Part shown: one piece after another, positions 1-4,820 of the stretch
Position numbering within the stretch: position 1 is the stretch's first letter
How the letters are laid out: each line of letters opens with the position of its first letter
Origin: Promethearchaeota archaeon
GTDB lineage: Archaea; Asgardarchaeota; Lokiarchaeia; Sigynarchaeales; MK-D1
DNA length: 5,834 nt
Assembly (NCBI GenBank): GCA_016839385.1
Contig: JAEOUK010000256.1
Coordinates: 1 to 5,834, forward strand
Direction: 5' to 3'
Position numbers and translations under genes: made by a program
The notes under the pieces: generated by a model
Databases searched by the model: none
What the model was told of the DNA's origin: nothing
What the model saw: the letters and a program-made list of their open reading frames with translations, nothing else

Positions 1-1
1 A

Positions 2-283
2 AATTACTTCCAAGATGCGTTATACTTATTGAATTCTTCTGAACCTTTTAGTAATATTGGGCATCCTGACTTAATTCCTCCTGACATCTACTCTCTTAAA
101 TGTAAACAAATATTTGCTGCAAGTCAGAAAGCTTGGATAATTGCGACAATTGATTGGATCGAAACGGATTTTGAAGATGATGACGTTTCTGCAACAAAAA
201 TTGAGATTTCTGACGAATTATTTGATACGTTATGTAAAGCGATAATGGTTGCAACAAATTCAATAACTTTCTCAAAAGAATAG
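2..283 (+). CDS. C-terminal part of an unrecognised acidic protein (5' end outside window)
   Basis: The frame is open from the first full codon at base 2 to the TAG stop at 281-283, with no stop upstream, so this is probably the 3' end of a gene that begins outside the window. A TTG at 29 could serve as a start, but nothing resembling an SD precedes it. About 93 residues are visible. They include a Gly-His-Pro-Asp-Leu-Ile-Pro-Pro-Asp stretch, then an Ala/Trp-rich helix (AWIIATIDWIE), a very acidic turn (DFEDDD) and a final predicted helix that ends in SKE. No membrane segment or cysteine cluster is seen. I do not recognise the family. Amphipathic helices separated by an acidic loop suggest a small soluble helical domain, which is inference only. 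The cupin gene follows about 65 bases later on the same strand. Confidence 0.6.
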   Translation, partial: NYFQDALYLLNSSEPFSNIGHPDLIPPDIYSLKCKQIFAASQKAWIIATIDWIETDFEDDDVSATKIEISDELFDTLCKAIMVATNSITFSKE

Positions 284-300
284 CTCACATATTACAACCA

Positions 301-318
301 CAACTTTTTCATTTCTTT
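301..318 (+). terminator. T-rich tract after the partial gene
   Basis: A pyrimidine-rich stretch with a T5 run and further T3 groups begins about 18 bases after the stop at 283. Archaeal RNA polymerase can terminate at such U-rich stretches without a hairpin. It is weaker than the T8-T9 runs after the later genes, and read-through into the cupin gene is possible. Confidence 0.25.
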
Positions 319-337
319 ATGTATACTTGACTATGCA

Positions 338-342
338 AGGTG
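338..342 (+). promoter_or_regulatory. Shine-Dalgarno site deciding the cupin start
   Basis: AGGTG lies five bases before the ATG at 348 and is complementary to the anti-SD core of archaeal 16S rRNA (CACCU). This spacing selects ATG 348 over the in-frame TTG at 327 and ATG at 333, both of which lie upstream of the SD itself. It is the clearest SD in the window. Confidence 0.6.
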
Positions 343-347
343 TTAAT

Positions 348-617
348 ATGGTAAAATTCGAAAAACGAAAACCTACAAAAGAAGAAATAGAAAAAATGAA
401 ATCTTGGCCTACTTGGGAAAGTCCTTTACCTCCAGGATTTGACTGGGAATATACAGGAGTGGAAACTTTTTTTGTACTTGAAGGAGAGGCAGAAATTGAT
501 TCGAATGGAGATAAAATCAACTTCGGTCCCGGAGATATGGTAATAATTTACCCCGAAACTGGAAAATGTCATTGGAAAGTCAAGAAACAAATAAAAAAAC
601 ATTATAATTTCGAATAA
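348..617 (+). CDS. small single-domain cupin, DUF861 / EutQ-like type
   Basis: This is an 89-residue protein made of one small beta-barrel. The N-terminus is lysine- and glutamate-rich. It is followed by a Trp-Pro-x-Trp-Glu segment (20-24), a Phe-Asp-Trp motif (31-33), the conserved ETFFVLEGE strand (39-47), the FGPGD turn (59-63) and a final C-H-W-K-V ... KHYNF block (74-88). This order is typical of stand-alone DUF861 cupins, related to the C-terminal domain of EutQ and to ureidoglycolate-type cupins. The classical HxH of cupin motif 1 is absent; Glu39, Glu45 and His75 are the possible ligands left, so metal binding is uncertain. No signal peptide is seen, so it is cytosolic. The substrate is unknown; many such proteins are uncharacterised. 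The start at 348 is chosen for its SD. T-tracts follow the gene, so it is probably monocistronic. The family call is fairly sure, the function is not. Confidence 0.8.
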   Translation: MVKFEKRKPTKEEIEKMKSWPTWESPLPPGFDWEYTGVETFFVLEGEAEIDSNGDKINFGPGDMVIIYPETGKCHWKVKKQIKKHYNFE

Positions 618-626
618 TAATCCTTA

Positions 627-656
627 TTTTTTTTGTAGTTTGCAAATCCTTTTTTT
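627..656 (+). terminator. double T-tract terminator after the cupin gene
   Basis: A T8 run at 627-634 and a T7 run at 650-656 lie 10-40 bases after the cupin stop, with no strong hairpin. Paired oligo-T runs are the typical archaeal termination signal. They separate the cupin gene from the promoter of the next gene. Confidence 0.55.
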
Positions 657-662
657 CTAAAT

Positions 663-683
663 TTGTCCAAACACATAAATACT
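663..683 (+). promoter_or_regulatory. putative promoter of the 719 acetyltransferase gene (TTGTCCA plus TATA-like box)
   Basis: TTGTCCA (663-669) is followed by a TATA-like stretch, ACATAAATACT, at 673-683. A start of transcription about 26 bases after the box would fall near 704, giving a leader of about 15 bases that still includes GAGGG before the ATG at 719. The same TTGTCCA plus ACATA arrangement recurs before the next acetyltransferase gene. The transcription start is inferred from spacing only. Confidence 0.45.
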
Positions 684-698
684 TTTAAAACAATTGAA

Positions 699-712
699 CC
701 CTTTATAGAGGG
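699..712 (+). promoter_or_regulatory. SD-like GAGGG within a small inverted repeat
   Basis: GAGGG (708-712) sits six bases before ATG 719 and is a plausible ribosome binding site. It forms one arm of CCCTT-TATA-GAGGG, a 5-bp stem with one G-T pair. If transcription starts upstream of 699, the SD would be paired in the RNA. If it starts near 704, as the TATA spacing suggests, only a DNA-level symmetry remains. Confidence 0.35.
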
Positions 713-718
713 ATTACC

Positions 719-1540
719 ATGCAGGTAGAAAATCAGAAGATTCTTGATGCCATCGAATCTTCCTTGTACTTAATGGAGGGGGTAGAAGGCGTATTTAAAA
801 GGTATATTCATCCATCATTGAAGGGATATATTTGGAAAGATCTTGATTTTGAGGAATATAATCAAGTTGGGAAGGTAAGATTAACCAAAGATAAAGTAGA
901 TGGAACTATCAGTGAAGTAATTAATACTTATTCAAGTCTAGGTTTAACAAAAATCGGATGGTTTATTAGTCCTCAATCTACTCCGAAAAATCTTCCAGAA
1001 GTACTGAAACAGTATGGATTCTCCAAAAAGGAAACCATTTGGGGTATGGTAAGACCTACTGATGAACCAATGGATTTCTCAATCTCTGAAGAATTTGATT
1101 TTAAGGAATATCGAGGAGCAGAAGAGATATTACCATTATACGATAATCCCGTGAACTTAAGAAATATGGAAATTTCGTATGGGATGCCTGAGGGATCTGC
1201 TGATATTTTAAAAATCGGTGCTGTGGGTTTAATGCAACTTGATAATACTGTATATCTTGCATTTGATAAAATCACTAATGAAATGATCGCATTTGGTGGG
1301 CTAACTTATATTCCACACACTACGATGGGATTGTTAAGTGGCGCAGCAACCATGCCAGAATACAGAAATAGAGGTATTTATTCTAGTATGCTGAAATTAC
1401 GTTTTGAAAGAGCGAAATCGGATAACATTTCTCATCTAATTATCCAAGCAAAAGAACATACTTCTGCTCCAATAGCCGCTAAATCTGGATTCGAAAAAGT
1501 ATGTGAAATTCCCTTTTATGTTTGGAATAAAAATAAGTAA
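719..1540 (+). CDS. GNAT-family N-acetyltransferase with degenerate N-terminal half
   Basis: This 273-residue protein is expected to transfer an acetyl group from acetyl-CoA to an amine; the acceptor is unknown. The C-terminal GNAT fold (about 120-273) has a substrate-side strand (about 177-195), then motif A at 205-233 with the pyrophosphate-binding loop R-N-R-G-I-Y (216-221), and motif B with SAPIAAKSGFEKV (249-261). These are the usual CoA-binding elements. Residues 1-115 contain a WFISPQSTP segment (81-89) followed by L-x-x-Y-G-F and W-G-M, resembling the N-terminal half seen in many two-part GNAT proteins, in which the first fold has lost its CoA loop. No membrane segment is visible. ATG 719 is supported by GAGGG six bases upstream. 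The gene has its own likely promoter and a T9 terminator, so it is probably transcribed alone. The family is clear; protein versus small-molecule acetylation cannot be told. Confidence 0.85.
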   Translation: MQVENQKILDAIESSLYLMEGVEGVFKRYIHPSLKGYIWKDLDFEEYNQVGKVRLTKDKVDGTISEVINTYSSLGLTKIGWFISPQSTPKNLPEVLKQYGFSKKETIWGMVRPTDEPMDFSISEEFDFKEYRGAEEILPLYDNPVNLRNMEISYGMPEGSADILKIGAVGLMQLDNTVYLAFDKITNEMIAFGGLTYIPHTTMGLLSGAATMPEYRNRGIYSSMLKLRFERAKSDNISHLIIQAKEHTSAPIAAKSGFEKVCEIPFYVWNKNK

Positions 1541-1546
1541 GATCAC

Positions 1547-1560
1547 TTTTTTTTTCTTTT
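1547..1560 (+). terminator. T9 tract terminator after the first acetyltransferase gene
   Basis: A T9 run followed by C and T4 starts seven bases after the stop codon. No hairpin is needed in archaea. It indicates that the downstream acetyltransferase gene, only 57 bases away, is not simply co-transcribed. Confidence 0.6.
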
Positions 1561-1563
1561 CTA

Positions 1564-1580
1564 TTGTCCATAACATATAG
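1564..1580 (+). promoter_or_regulatory. putative promoter of the tandem acetyltransferase gene (TTGTCCA plus TATA-like box)
   Basis: TTGTCCA (1564-1570) followed by a TATA-like TAACATATA (1571-1579) matches the layout before the 719 gene. Transcription would begin about 22-27 bases after the box, near 1598-1603, right at the preferred ATG. This would make the message leaderless or nearly so, and argues against the upstream ATG at 1583. Confidence 0.4.
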
Positions 1581-1597
1581 GAATGGGATTTCTGAAT

Positions 1598-2581
1598 ATG
1601 GAAATTAAACGATTAAACCCGAATAACCATGATCATATTTGCATAATTCATAATAAGGCATTTTCTGAATTGATTGCAACTTTGGGACTAATGTTCGGAT
1701 ATCAAAGAATATCATCCAACGATGTAAAAAAATGGATAGAACACGAAAATAGTACAATATTAGTTGCGTATGAAGATTTGAATCCATTAGGATACATTTA
1801 TTTCCAATTTGAGAATCGAAAAGGAAAAAATACTATGGTAAAGCAAGCAGTTGTAGTAGAAACAATGGAAGGACGTGGTCAGAGTAGAATTGCCGTAATT
1901 CCAGAAAAAAGAAGACAGGGAATTGCCACAAACTTCTTAAAAAATATGATACGCATTGCTGAAGACTCAAATATGGATGCAATAGTCGTGTATTCCTACA
2001 ATCATAATCATATAATGAACCATATTTTACATAAATTCGGATTTTCCCATGAACCAATATTTTATTATTCCTCATTTTCGGAGGAAAAACCATTTGTTCA
2101 TGACTCTGTTTTAGCAGAATATGATTTATCTAAAGATATCGATTTAGAAGACAACAGAGTCCATGAAAATCTGCTCATACGTGAATATCATGAAAATGAT
2201 TTCCCAGATATTCAACAGATTTTTTCAGAATGTCGACCAGATATGATAGAATTTTTGGGGAAAGAAGATGTTGGGACATTTTGGTTAGAACAGAATTGGG
2301 CAGCAAAAACACTCGTAGCTGAATATTGTGGAGAAGTTGTTGGGTGTATGGAATATAATGAAGTTGGTATAATTGGAATTCCTGGAGTAAAAAATGCCGA
2401 CCAAAACCGAGGAATTGGGACCAGATTACTTATTGAATTACTAAAGAATATGAAATTAAACGGATTCAAAAAAGCATTAGCAAATACTGGTATAATTCTA
2501 CCTAATGCAATAAAATTATATCAAAAATTAAATTTCGACACTTCGCGAGAATTATGGGCTTGGGTAAAAATTTTAAAATAA
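1598..2581 (+). CDS. tandem two-domain GNAT N-acetyltransferase
   Basis: This 327-residue protein is made of two GNAT folds. Domain 1 (about 1-175) carries motif A, I-A-V-I-P-E-K-R-R-Q-G-I-A (98-110), with the CoA pyrophosphate loop RRQGIA, and a motif-B-like NHILHKFGF (141-149). Domain 2 (about 190-327) carries GVKNADQNRGIGTRLL (263-278) with loop QNRGIG, and NAIKLYQKLNF (303-313). Both loops look intact, so either or both domains could bind acetyl-CoA. This differs from the 719 product, in which only the C-terminal fold is intact. In known tandem GNATs one half is often structural or two acceptors are used; which applies here is unknown. ATG 1598 (MEIKRLNPNNH) is preferred because GNAT domains normally begin this way and the TATA spacing fits. 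ATG 1583 would add five residues, but its purine tract is only about two bases from it. The gene converges on the MFS transporter gene. Confidence 0.85.
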   Translation: MEIKRLNPNNHDHICIIHNKAFSELIATLGLMFGYQRISSNDVKKWIEHENSTILVAYEDLNPLGYIYFQFENRKGKNTMVKQAVVVETMEGRGQSRIAVIPEKRRQGIATNFLKNMIRIAEDSNMDAIVVYSYNHNHIMNHILHKFGFSHEPIFYYSSFSEEKPFVHDSVLAEYDLSKDIDLEDNRVHENLLIREYHENDFPDIQQIFSECRPDMIEFLGKEDVGTFWLEQNWAAKTLVAEYCGEVVGCMEYNEVGIIGIPGVKNADQNRGIGTRLLIELLKNMKLNGFKKALANTGIILPNAIKLYQKLNFDTSRELWAWVKILK

Positions 2582-2586
2582 GTAAT

Positions 2587-2597
2587 TTGACTGTCAA
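2587..2597. other. TTGAC-T-GTCAA inverted repeat between convergent genes
   Basis: The 37-base gap between the stop codons at 2581 and 2619 holds a perfect 5-bp inverted repeat with a one-base centre. Neither side has a long T-run, though the flanks are T- and A-rich. It may help end both transcripts or be chance. Confidence 0.25.
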
Positions 2598-2618
2598 TCA
2601 AAACTTGGTTTCAATTAT

Positions 2619-3920
2619 TTATTCGTCAAAAATCCCTAATTTTTCTTTCCTAACATAATCAAAGTGGTATTTAAGTAGAATTCCTATTAATATGATCAAC
2701 ACGCCTATCAGGAATACAAAAACATATACAAAATCTATCTCAAATAAGAATCCAGCAATTATAGGAGGTATGCCAAATGAGAAACCAATATAGACTTCAG
2801 ATAACATCGTATATTTTGTAGTATTTCGTGCTTTTCCTTTGTCTAATACGATTCTCTGTGCAACACCCTGAATTATGCCAAAAAATAGACCACTGACGAT
2901 ATTAAGTATTGATATGATAATGATATAATCACTTGGATTCAATAAACTGAATATTATAAGTGTAATGCTGCTACTGAGTAAGAACAAAACAGCAATCCAG
3001 TACCCGTATCGTTTTTTTTCATATTTTCGAATTATTTGTAATCCTGCCATTTGAAGTAATTGTTGCAGTAAAACAATCCCATATACCCAAAAACTTGCCT
3101 CATTTGCCATCTCAAGAAAATATGGTAAAGTAAATCGATAAATAGACTTAATAGATGCAAAATAGATTATTCCTCCCATACACATTACAAGGGGAACGTA
3201 CAATAATGATTGTTTTGTGGAATTAGTATATGGAGCTTTCTCGGGATTTTTATATTCCTCCCAATCTTGTGGAGTCAACTTTAAACCATGTACAACAACA
3301 GCTCTTTTATTTCTGATGAAAAATCTTTCTGATGGTTCTAAAAAGAATACGAAAAAAATTGATATGACTGCAATTCCAACAGAAATTATCATCCCAATAA
3401 AGTCATTTGTAAAAAATACAATGAGATTACCTGCACCAAACCCTAAAATCAACCCAAAATTCCATGAATAATTAAAAATTTTGAGAAATTCAATATTTCG
3501 TTCCTCTTCATGATAGAATTTTTCCCAATATGTTATATAATTCCAAATATTTGGCCAAAAAGCGCCATTACTAATCCCTTCTATGGTACGAAAGAGAATA
3601 AGAGCAATAGGATTTGATATCACTACTGTTAGAAATAACATTGAAGTGGTAATACACCAAGAAAGGATGATAACTTTTTTCAATCCGATTTTTTTACTTA
3701 GAAGTCGTCCCAAATATGGCCCTGCAACATAACTGATAGAGGCAATTGCTATTATGAATCCATTGATATTTGCATCTAATTTTCTATCAAATATTAAAAA
3801 ATTTGGTAAAGCAACATCATAGATAGCATAATAGAAAGTTCGGAGGAAGCTTATAAGAAATAAAGGCCAAAATCGGTAATTACGATGAAATTCATTTGTT
3901 AAATTTTTCCGATTGCCCAT
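2619..3920 (-). CDS. major facilitator superfamily (MFS) transporter, 12 transmembrane segments
   Basis: This 433-residue polytopic membrane protein probably moves a small molecule across the cytoplasmic membrane by a proton- or solute-coupled mechanism. Hydrophobic helices lie roughly at 17-43, 53-71, 83-101, 104-128, 150-170, 174-194, 238-256, 276-297, 306-327, 331-352, 375-393 and 396-417. This is the 6+6 layout, with a charged central loop at 195-237. The loop after helix 2 has a weak MFS motif A, G-R-L-L-S-K-K-I-G-L-K-K (71-82); the usual Asp is replaced by Ser75. The helix 4 segment E-G-I-S-N-G-A-F-W-P (114-123) is typical of the drug/sugar-type MFS groups. Cytosolic ends are Lys/Arg-rich, as the positive-inside rule predicts. 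The start is the first ATG, with no SD. The substrate cannot be inferred, and the neighbouring acetyltransferases do not settle it. Confidence 0.88.
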   Translation of the reverse strand: MGNRKNLTNEFHRNYRFWPLFLISFLRTFYYAIYDVALPNFLIFDRKLDANINGFIIAIASISYVAGPYLGRLLSKKIGLKKVIILSWCITTSMLFLTVVISNPIALILFRTIEGISNGAFWPNIWNYITYWEKFYHEEERNIEFLKIFNYSWNFGLILGFGAGNLIVFFTNDFIGMIISVGIAVISIFFVFFLEPSERFFIRNKRAVVVHGLKLTPQDWEEYKNPEKAPYTNSTKQSLLYVPLVMCMGGIIYFASIKSIYRFTLPYFLEMANEASFWVYGIVLLQQLLQMAGLQIIRKYEKKRYGYWIAVLFLLSSSITLIIFSLLNPSDYIIIISILNIVSGLFFGIIQGVAQRIVLDKGKARNTTKYTMLSEVYIGFSFGIPPIIAGFLFEIDFVYVFVFLIGVLIILIGILLKYHFDYVRKEKLGIFDE

Positions 3921-3925
3921 ATTTT

Positions 3926-3980
3926 AAGTCTCGACTTTTATTAGTTGATACTAAAATGATTAAATTTTCATTTTTAAATT
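3926..3980 (-). promoter_or_regulatory. likely promoter region of the MFS gene with inverted repeats
   Basis: Read on the minus strand, two TATA-like stretches precede the ATG at 3920: TAATAAAAG (3943-3935) and AATTTAAAAA (3980-3971). The second would give a leader of roughly 30 bases; the first is too close for anything but a leaderless start. Two inverted repeats overlap or flank them: AAGTC-TC-GACTT (3926-3937) and AAAATGA-N8-TCATTTT (3953-3974). They are placed where a transcription regulator could block or recruit the basal factors. No SD is visible. The AT-rich composition makes chance matches likely. Confidence 0.3.
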
Positions 3981-4004
3981 AATGAGATTTTGGATATCTT
4001 GAAC

Positions 4005-4022
4005 TCAATCGATTGAATCGAT
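4005..4022. repeat. 12-bp perfect palindrome plus AATCGAT direct repeat
   Basis: TCAATCGATTGA (4005-4016) is a perfect palindrome. AATCGAT occurs at 4007-4013 and again at 4016-4022, nine bases apart. The site lies 85-102 bases before the transporter start on the minus strand. A dimeric regulator binding here is possible, but no regulator gene is in the window. Confidence 0.4.
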
Positions 4023-4659
4023 AAATTCGCTGATTATCTGAATTTATTTAAATATTATCATGAAATTTATTTATTTTATATTAAATATGCAATCTCATTT
4101 AATTGATATACAATGTAGTTTTCGCTTTCTTATCCAGAAAAATGAACTTGATCAACAAAATCGTCCCATTGATCTCAAAATAGACAAATTTGAAATTATG
4201 GATCAAATTTTGGACAAGAATTTCTTCAATTGGTGGACAAACTTTTTCTCTAAGAAAACAGATTTCCACTAAGATTTAGAATCATCTGGAAGAATTATAA
4301 TAGATCTACTATATTTGGACAAAAATACAAAATATTCAAATGAAAAATCTTAGATTTTTTACTTAAATCAGATTCCTGGCATTTCAAGGAGAATGATGGA
4401 AAACATTTTTTCCGAACTTCCTTAAGAGCTGGTTAATAATCGGGGGAATTTTTTTATGTTTTTTTTTGATTCACCATCAATTTTTTTTGTATTAATTTTC
4501 AAACCCGATCTTATTAGGACTTTTTACTTACAAAAAACTGGAGATAATCTTCTATATCTCAAATATTTTTCATCTAACGAATTGGGGCGTATCTAAACCA
4601 CTCTCGAAACGAAATAATCATTCCTCTTTACACTTAACTGGGAGTTTCAAGCAATCTAA
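4023..4659. other. long AT-rich gap without a convincing gene
   Basis: No protein gene is supported here. The longest frame (4060-4272, +, 70 codons) has no SD, no recognisable motif and biased AT-driven residues. What the region does hold: three copies of TGGACAA (4211, 4234, 4316); a palindrome AAAAATCT-T-AGATTTTT (4343-4359); a cluster of T-runs (4448-4488); and a distant stem pairing 4434-4444 with 4504-4516. No tRNA, rRNA, CRISPR or transposase remnant was seen. It is probably regulatory or noncoding, or the relic of a lost gene. Confidence 0.5.
4434..4516 (+). other. long-range inverted repeat enclosing T-tracts
   Basis: TAATAA-TCGGG (4434-4444) pairs with CCCGA-TC-TTATTA (4504-4516): 11 base pairs with a two-base bulge around a 59-base interior. 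The interior has T7, T9 and T8 runs (4448-4454, 4459-4467, 4481-4488) and a small TTGAT-TCACC-ATCAA stem (4466-4480) directly before the T8. It could be a structured terminator region for an unseen + strand transcript, or a noncoding RNA. A chance origin cannot be excluded. Confidence 0.3.
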
Positions 4660-4668
4660 TTTATATAG
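4660..4668 (+). promoter_or_regulatory. TATA-like box before the hairpin RNA candidate
   Basis: TTTATATAG at 4660-4668 is one of the best TATA-like matches in the window. A start about 26 bases downstream, near 4690, falls just before the long stem at 4697. A second TATA-like stretch, TTTATAATA (4688-4696), would start transcription inside the stem. Confidence 0.4.
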
Positions 4669-4689
4669 ATTTATAAGTTCAGAACACTT

Positions 4690-4790
4690 TATAATAATAG
4701 GAATGCAAAAGAATCTTTTTGGCCATTCTTAATTTCCTCCGCATAAAAATTAATTTGGTAATTTTTTTTTGCATTCCTATCCTTTTTTTT
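4690..4790 (+). ncRNA. candidate structured small RNA or leader, long nested hairpin ending in T8
   Basis: Bases 4697-4710 (ATAGGAATGCAAAA) are perfectly complementary to 4767-4780, and the stem extends through 4711-4713/4764-4766 with one G-U and two A-U pairs, making 17 bp. Inside, 4722-4725 pairs with 4756-4759 (four pairs, one G-U), and 4729-4735 pairs perfectly with 4747-4753 (seven pairs). The apical loop is 4736-4746, CCUCCGCAUAA. A T8 run (4783-4790) follows two bases after the stem, and a TATA-like box lies about 30 bases upstream. Together these suggest a transcript of about 100 nt with defined ends. The loop matches the anti-SD core, so pairing with GGAGG-type ribosome sites is conceivable. 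Alternatives are a leader or attenuator of the DUF1848 gene 28 bases downstream, a terminator, or a small non-autonomous mobile element; no target-site duplication is seen. No known RNA family is recognised. The 5' end is inferred. Confidence 0.45.
4783..4790 (+). terminator. T8 run directly after the long hairpin
   Basis: A T8 run preceded by CC follows the base of the 17-bp stem, an arrangement resembling an intrinsic terminator on the + strand. The other flank of the hairpin is not T-rich when read on the minus strand, so orientation is +. It would end a small RNA or attenuate transcription into the gene at 4818. Confidence 0.5.
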
Positions 4791-4804
4791 ATAGTCAACC
4801 ATCT

Positions 4805-4820
4805 CATTTGATTTCAAATG
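4805..4820. promoter_or_regulatory. inverted repeat ending on the DUF1848 start codon
   Basis: CATTTGA-TT-TCAAATG is a perfect 7-bp inverted repeat with a two-base centre, whose last three bases are the ATG at 4818-4820. No SD is present. A TATA-like TTTTTATAG (4785-4793) would start transcription near 4815, giving a leaderless message; the repeat would then act as a DNA operator. With a longer leader it would instead hide the start codon in a short hairpin. Confidence 0.4.

Noticed and set aside
1583..1597. Upstream ATG of the tandem acetyltransferase
   Set aside because: The purine tract before it is only about two bases away, and the TATA-like box is too close. The domain begins naturally at the ATG at 1598.
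3217..3471. 84-codon + strand frame inside the transporter gene
   Set aside because: It lies wholly antisense to the MFS gene and has no start signal; it is a shadow.
3981..4099. AATGAGATT / AATCTCATT inverted repeat 101 bases apart
   Set aside because: Only nine bases match, they are AT-rich and far apart, and no structure or gene boundary supports a role.
4060..4272. 70-codon open frame on the + strand in the long gap
   Set aside because: There is no SD, no recognisable motif and no promoter at the right distance. The residues reflect AT-rich sequence, and one frame this long is expected by chance in such DNA.
4388..4400. Possible C/D box RNA (ATGATGG resembling a C box)
   Set aside because: One base differs from the C box consensus, and no CTGA D box follows at the usual distance.
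4697..4780. Hairpin as a miniature inverted-repeat transposon
   Set aside because: The ends are inverted repeats, but the flanks (ATAATA and CCTTTT) show no target-site duplication and no second copy is in the window. It stays possible only if copies occur elsewhere in the genome.
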